Made by a program: the position numbers and the translations under genes. A stretch of DNA of 5,880 bases from Methanomassiliicoccales archaeon. Its GTDB lineage: Archaea > Thermoplasmatota > Thermoplasmata > Methanomassiliicoccales > JACIVX01. Position 1 is the first letter of the stretch, and the number at the start of each line of letters is the position of its first letter. This document shows, piece by piece, positions 1-3,691 of the stretch. The stretch covers positions 1-5,880 of the forward strand of contig JAJRAH010000040.1 in the NCBI GenBank assembly GCA_028679985.1, written 5' to 3'. The notes under the pieces are model-generated. The model did not search any database. It worked only from the letters and a program-made list of their open reading frames with translations, and was not told the origin of the DNA.

Positions 1-723
1 CCAAAGAAGGCGCTTGCTGGTGTTGGGGCTGTCGTTGAAACGCCAGAATTCTATCCGTATCTCACTCCGATTGAGACGCTCAAGTATCTCGGCACTCTGC
101 GGGGAATGGAGAAGAGCTATATCTCGAGAAGGAGCGAGGAAGTCCTGGAGACAGTCAAGTTGACAGAATGGTCTGGTACACGAGTCGGCAAGTTCTCCAA
201 GGGAATGAAGCAGCGCCTCGCGATAGCCCAGGCCCTTATTCACGAACCGCACGTCCTGATTCTCGATGAGCCGACGTCTGGTCTTGACCCAAGAGGCATG
301 GTAGAGGTCAGGAATATACTCAAGGATTTGAAAGAACTCGACTACACCATTTTCATGAGCTCTCATCTTCTCAATGAGGTACAGGAGATATGCGACAAAG
401 TCGCACTCATCGACCGCGGCAAACTGCTCGCTTACGACAGTGTCTCGAGACTCGTAGAGGCTAACGGGTCCAAGGACCTCGACGTCAGAGCGCTCAATCC
501 GATCGACAGTTACGTTGCAGACAGGATCGCGCATTTGAGTGGCGTTAACGGCTTGACCGTCGTCGGGGAGAGGGGAGTCACGATTACTTTCAAAGGTACG
601 GAGGAGGATCAGTCCAGACTCCTATCCGACCTGCAGATGCTCGGCCTGAAGATCGTTTCCTACAAGGAAACGGGTATGGCGCTCGAGTCGCTTTACATGT
701 CTCTAATAAAGGAGTCGAAGTGA
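1..723 (+). CDS. ABC transporter ATP-binding protein, C-terminal part (5' end outside window)
   Basis: This is the nucleotide-binding subunit of an ABC exporter; it hydrolyses ATP on the cytoplasmic side to drive the membrane partner. The frame is open from base 1, so the gene starts upstream and Walker A is missing only because of the window edge. In the 240 visible residues, the Q-loop region is VVETPEFYPYLT (residues 11-22), with Glu where Gln is usual, as often in CcmA/DrrA-like ATPases. The signature FSKGMKQRL is at 65-73, Walker B with D-loop VLILDEPTSGLDP at 85-97, and the H-loop SSH at 120-122. About 90 further residues form a C-terminal domain ending in the ESLYMSLI pattern typical of ABC-2 ATPases. 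An internal ATG at 106 is not the start, because the homology runs on before it. The permease gene follows after 4 bp, so the two almost certainly form one transporter. Family assignment is firm; the substrate cannot be read from sequence. Confidence 0.95.
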   Translation, partial: PKKALAGVGAVVETPEFYPYLTPIETLKYLGTLRGMEKSYISRRSEEVLETVKLTEWSGTRVGKFSKGMKQRLAIAQALIHEPHVLILDEPTSGLDPRGMVEVRNILKDLKELDYTIFMSSHLLNEVQEICDKVALIDRGKLLAYDSVSRLVEANGSKDLDVRALNPIDSYVADRIAHLSGVNGLTVVGERGVTITFKGTEEDQSRLLSDLQMLGLKIVSYKETGMALESLYMSLIKESK

Positions 724-725
724 TC
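720..725 (+). promoter_or_regulatory. Shine-Dalgarno site of the ABC permease gene
   Basis: The bases GTGATC match the 3' half of the archaeal Shine-Dalgarno consensus (AGGAGGTGATCC) and end 2 bases before the ATG at 728. That is the right register for the extended pairing. The site overlaps the stop codon of the upstream ATPase gene, which suggests translational coupling. A GGAG at 711-714 is a weaker, more distant alternative. Confidence 0.55.
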
Positions 726-727
726 AC

Positions 728-1567
728 ATGTCGGAAGAGTCCAACTTACACCTGCCTTCGGACTTCGTTCAGACCGGGACGGTCGCAAGATACGAGCTGC
801 TCAAACACCTCCGCAGTAAACGCCTTCTCGGCATATTCGTCCTTGAGTTTGCCATAATCGCGCTGATAATGGTCATACCGCCCCTCCAAGGCCATGACTA
901 CCCGAGTGATCCTGCCGATTTCGCGAAGATGTTCGTCAGATGGGTCTGGATCCTGACAGTTGTAGGAACGACCCTATTCGCTGGGGATTCCCTAGTGTCG
1001 GAGTTTCAGCATCGCACTGGCTACCTGCTCTTCCCCAACCCCGTGAAACGAAGGATACTATTCGTGGGCAAGTTCGCCGCCACTTTGGCTATCATGTTCC
1101 TAGCCCTGGCGATTTACTACGCCGTCGTCTCGATTCTCGCCCTGGCGATAGATGGGTCAATCTCCGGACTAACGGCAAGCTCTTTCGGTCTCGCGCTCCT
1201 ATTTGCCGTATCCGCCTCTACCATCGGATACCTGCTTAGCTCCGTTATGAAGGGATCGACCGGAGCGCTAGTTCTGACCTTCGCATTTCTGTTTCTGATC
1301 CTTCCCATAGTGGACGGCGTCCTGACTTTTTCCCAGGTGAAACCCGATTTCTCTCTGACGTTCTCGACAAGCGCGATAATCGACGTCATGGACTCGCCCT
1401 ATCCCATAGACTTCGTCGAGACCATCGAAATGCCAGGTGGCGGAGTCTTCGAATACGCCTCATACTATCCGAACGTCGGAGTGGCGATTGCCGTCGGAGC
1501 CGTCTACGCGATCGTGGCGACGGGGATATCGCTCTGGCTCTTCATCAGGAGAGAGATGGCGGCGTGA
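728..1567 (+). CDS. ABC-2-type transporter permease
   Basis: This is the membrane subunit of an ABC-2-type exporter, 279 residues, partner of the ATPase encoded just upstream. A basic N-terminal stretch (about residues 18-33, RYELLKHLRSKRLLG) precedes the first membrane segment, as is usual for this superfamily. By eye there are six hydrophobic segments: about 34-52, 72-89, 112-141, 150-172, 178-200 and 248-273. Between the fifth and sixth lies a roughly 45-residue polar loop rich in Pro, Asp and aromatic residues, probably extracellular. The motif around residues 85-105 (AGDSLVSEFQHRTGYLLFPNP) resembles the stretch after the second membrane helix in ABC-2 permeases that begins with an E/D-rich turn. 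The ATG at 728 is supported by a GTGATC site and follows the ATPase stop by 4 bp. Superfamily and role are confident. The cargo, whether lipid, peptide, drug or polysaccharide, is not known. Confidence 0.9.
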   Translation: MSEESNLHLPSDFVQTGTVARYELLKHLRSKRLLGIFVLEFAIIALIMVIPPLQGHDYPSDPADFAKMFVRWVWILTVVGTTLFAGDSLVSEFQHRTGYLLFPNPVKRRILFVGKFAATLAIMFLALAIYYAVVSILALAIDGSISGLTASSFGLALLFAVSASTIGYLLSSVMKGSTGALVLTFAFLFLILPIVDGVLTFSQVKPDFSLTFSTSAIIDVMDSPYPIDFVETIEMPGGGVFEYASYYPNVGVAIAVGAVYAIVATGISLWLFIRREMAA

Positions 1568-1590
1568 ATCCGTGAGGGAAGAGTGAGAAC

Positions 1591-2343
1591 TTGAAAATCG
1601 AAATAGTGCACATCGGTGATGAACTGCTGACATCCGAGATCGACCCCTATCCCTCCCAGATGATACGCATGATCAGGGAGAAAGGAGCGAGTGTGAACAT
1701 GATCACCGTGATCGGTGACGACTTCCCCGAGATCAAGAGAGTACTCGCTTCGGCCGAGCAATCGGGAGTGAACCTATTGATCATAACGGGGGGTCTTGGA
1801 CCGACCCTGGACGACATAACTCGGAACGCTATCGCAGACTACCTCGGAGTGGAATTGGAGGTCAGACAGGATGCTGTCGATTGGCTCGTGGAGGCGGTCA
1901 AGAGAATGTATGGCAAGAAACCTGTGCTGTCCAACGAGATGCTGAGGATGGCAACGATGCCGAAGGGATCCATCGCCCTCAAGAACATCACCGGTGCTGC
2001 TTGCGGAATCGAAGCCAAGAAGGGGAACATGACCATCTTCTGCCTTCCCGGCTTTCCGAAGGAGATGCTTCCGATGTTCCAGGAATACATCCTTCCGCGG
2101 ATCGAGAGCAACAACATCTACGAGAAGGAACTTAGAGCCTGGCTCGGCGAGACAACGATGGAGCCGCTGTTCCAGGAAATCATCAAAGAATATCGGGTGA
2201 GAATAGCGTCTCTGCCTGACGAGGCTTGGCGCGAGAAGGGCAACAAGATAATCATCAAAGGGCCGAAGGAAGAGGTCGAGAGAGCAGCAGAGAAGCTCCA
2301 GAGACTGTTGGCTGCGTCGAAGGACCAGTTCGCCGACGAATGA
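1591..2343 (+). CDS. CinA N-terminal-type (MoaB/Mog-fold) molybdopterin-binding-like protein
   Basis: This 250-residue protein belongs to the COG1058 CinA/MoaB-like group. The MoCF-biosynthesis fold spans about residues 4-172, with IGDELL (8-13), VIGDD (40-44), TGGLGPTLDDIT (66-77) and LPGFPKEM (152-159). A small alpha/beta tail (about 180-250) includes the GETTMEPLFQEI and IIIKGPKEEV stretches. The C-terminal nicotinamide-nucleotide amidase domain of bacterial CinA is absent, as in many archaeal members. Bacterial relatives have been linked to ADP-ribose or NMN pyrophosphohydrolysis, and Mog/MoaB relatives to molybdopterin adenylylation; which applies here cannot be decided. The start is TTG: an in-frame TGA at 1573-1575 and the conserved KIEIVHIGDE N-terminus leave no better choice. 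A GAGTGA at 1581-1586 or GAGGG at 1574-1578 could act as a weak ribosome-binding site. It lies 23 bp after the permease and is probably co-transcribed, but a functional link to the transporter is not shown. Confidence 0.9.
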   Translation: MKIEIVHIGDELLTSEIDPYPSQMIRMIREKGASVNMITVIGDDFPEIKRVLASAEQSGVNLLIITGGLGPTLDDITRNAIADYLGVELEVRQDAVDWLVEAVKRMYGKKPVLSNEMLRMATMPKGSIALKNITGAACGIEAKKGNMTIFCLPGFPKEMLPMFQEYILPRIESNNIYEKELRAWLGETTMEPLFQEIIKEYRVRIASLPDEAWREKGNKIIIKGPKEEVERAAEKLQRLLAASKDQFADE

Positions 2344-2348
2344 CTTTC

Positions 2349-3395
2349 TCATTCCTTCTTCTGCAGCCAATTCGGCAGCAGCAGGAGATCGCCTTCGTAG
2401 GGGAATGCCCTCACGACCTCTCCTCTTCTCTTGAAGCCTTGTGTCTTCTTGACCCCCAATGTCTTGTAGCTCCGAGGGTCCATCAGCTCGAGTTCCTTCT
2501 CGGTTTCGGTGAGAACGACCGCCTCGAGCGCTTCATCCTTGTTCCCGATGACTTGGGCGGATCTCAGGTCTGCGTTGCTGATGTTCATCGACTCGTGCGT
2601 GCGCAGGTCGACCAGCCTTGTGCCCTTGGAGCCGATCCCGCCGATCAGATACGGCCTCTCCGTCTGAAGGATTATGTCCCCAACCCTATACGACGGCAGC
2701 CTGACGAGGTGGGTGACCCTGTATATCTCCTTCCCGTCTTTCTGGCCGACGAGACTCGAAGACTCCTTCACCTCCGCGCCGTATTTCTCCACGAGATCTC
2801 TCGACAACGACTTCCCCAATGAATTGGATGAGAGGTAAATGTCGAGGCCGCCGTGCATCTCCTCGACCTTAGAAATGAACGTGTCCCGACTGCTCTTCGA
2901 CGCGTCATCGACCTTAGCCTCAATCTCCTTGAGTATTCGCTCCGTCTCCTCTTCGGACAACGCCCTGTCCCGCGTCCGTACCTGGAGTATCGATTCGTAG
3001 TAGGAGCCCATTATCTTGCTGCATCTCGGACAGACGCCTCCTTTCAGTCTGACGACAGTCTCCAGATGCTCCGATACGAGCAGGTCCTGGTATTTCACCT
3101 TCGTGTCAATCGTGACCAGGAAGTTCCTACTGTCTTGCGGGAGAATTTCGGCATTGATCTCGTCGACCTTCGCTCCCTTACGCGTAGCAATCGATGTCGT
3201 CGCAGCGCATCTGACCGCATCCTCGAGGGACCTGAACTGCCCCCACTTTCCCGCGATGAGGTACTCGTCGCAGTGCGCGCATCCCACCAAATCCACGTGA
3301 TCCGGAACGCTTGTGAAGACGTTGTTCTCGAGGAAGCATACGGAGCATAGATTCTCGTATGTTGGGCCTTCGCGCCCGCATCTAACGCAGAACAT
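2349..3395 (-). CDS. nmd3: NMD3 family protein (archaeal 60S-export-factor homologue)
   Basis: This is a full-length (348-residue) archaeal NMD3 homologue. In eukaryotes NMD3 binds the large ribosomal subunit and serves as the Crm1 export adaptor. Archaea have no nucleus, so the conserved role is inferred to be late 50S maturation or quality control. The zinc-binding Cys pairs are visible: C3/C6 (CVRC), C17/C20 (CSVC), C39/C42 (CAHC) and C122/C125 (CPRC). The last two pairs probably form one split zinc ribbon. The middle region (about 130-240) resembles the NMD3 core, and the C-terminal part (about 235-345, from YRVGDIILQ onward) looks beta-rich. The long eukaryotic C-terminal export-signal tail is absent, as expected for archaea. 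The ATG starts 1 bp after the DUF424 stop codon, with GGTGA 9 bases upstream. Its 3' end converges on the CinA-like gene with 5 bp between. The assignment rests on the N-terminal Cys arrangement, the length and the neighbourhood. Confidence 0.9.
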   Translation of the reverse strand: MFCVRCGREGPTYENLCSVCFLENNVFTSVPDHVDLVGCAHCDEYLIAGKWGQFRSLEDAVRCAATTSIATRKGAKVDEINAEILPQDSRNFLVTIDTKVKYQDLLVSEHLETVVRLKGGVCPRCSKIMGSYYESILQVRTRDRALSEEETERILKEIEAKVDDASKSSRDTFISKVEEMHGGLDIYLSSNSLGKSLSRDLVEKYGAEVKESSSLVGQKDGKEIYRVTHLVRLPSYRVGDIILQTERPYLIGGIGSKGTRLVDLRTHESMNISNADLRSAQVIGNKDEALEAVVLTETEKELELMDPRSYKTLGVKKTQGFKRRGEVVRAFPYEGDLLLLPNWLQKKE

Positions 3396-3396
3396 C

Positions 3397-3690
3397 CTAC
3401 ATCTTCACCATCTGGGCGTGAGGAACGCCAGCGATCGTCAGTACACAATCTTCGTTGATATAGTTATGCTTGGCAGCGATGCTGACGGTCCTCTGCCCGA
3501 CGAGATTCGCAATGGTAGCCATTGACAGCCTGTTGATCAACATCTCCTCGTCTGCGTCCTCGCCCTCATAGAAACAGGAGGCTACCTCCAGCTTCAATTC
3601 CCCGTCCCTCAGCACCTTTCCTATCAGGTCCTTGTCGCACGCCGCCAGCACCGTCTCTTTGCCGATCCTGTGAACACGAATCGTGATCAC
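3397..3690 (-). CDS. DUF424 family protein
   Basis: This small soluble protein (97 residues) of the archaeal DUF424 family has no established biochemical role. The family hallmarks are clear: HRIGKETVLAACDKDLIGK near the N-terminus (about residues 7-25), LRDGELKLEV (26-35), SMATIANLVGQRTV (about 56-69) and the C-terminal IAGVPHAQ (about 86-93). The start is GTG at 3690, chosen over an upstream in-frame ATG at 3753. The shorter form begins exactly at the family's usual first strand (VITIRVHR), follows the mcm stop codon by one base and has a strong GGAGG 6 bases upstream. The longer form would add 21 residues with no family resemblance that overlap mcm. It is sandwiched between mcm and nmd3 with 1-base gaps, so it is very probably co-transcribed with both. 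That context hints at a translation or ribosome role, but this is inference only. Confidence 0.9.
   Translation of the reverse strand: MITIRVHRIGKETVLAACDKDLIGKVLRDGELKLEVASCFYEGEDADEEMLINRLSMATIANLVGQRTVSIAAKHNYINEDCVLTIAGVPHAQMVKM
3405..3409 (-). promoter_or_regulatory. Shine-Dalgarno site of nmd3
   Basis: GGTGA, read on the minus strand, lies inside the last codons of the DUF424 gene, 9 bases before the nmd3 ATG at 3395. It pairs with the CACC core of the archaeal 16S rRNA 3' end. Its position suggests that nmd3 translation is coupled to that of the upstream gene. Confidence 0.5.
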
Positions 3691-3691
3691 T

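Noticed and set aside
717..727. The 11-base string GAAGTGATCAC occurs here on the plus strand and again at 3683-3693 on the minus strand, each at a gene start, and contains the palindrome GTGATCAC.
   Set aside because: GTGATC is part of the archaeal Shine-Dalgarno consensus at the first site, and at the second it is the GTG start plus the conserved Ile codon. Two copies are not enough to propose an operator.
1774..2370. Long open frame (198 codons) on the minus strand opposite the CinA-like gene.
   Set aside because: It is antisense to a well-supported gene, its translation resembles no family I recognise, and it follows from the codon bias of the real gene.
2226..2822. Long open frame (198 codons) on the plus strand across the end of the CinA-like gene and antisense to nmd3.
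   Set aside because: It overlaps two conserved genes, has no recognisable domain, and lies over the Cys-rich conserved nmd3 protein.
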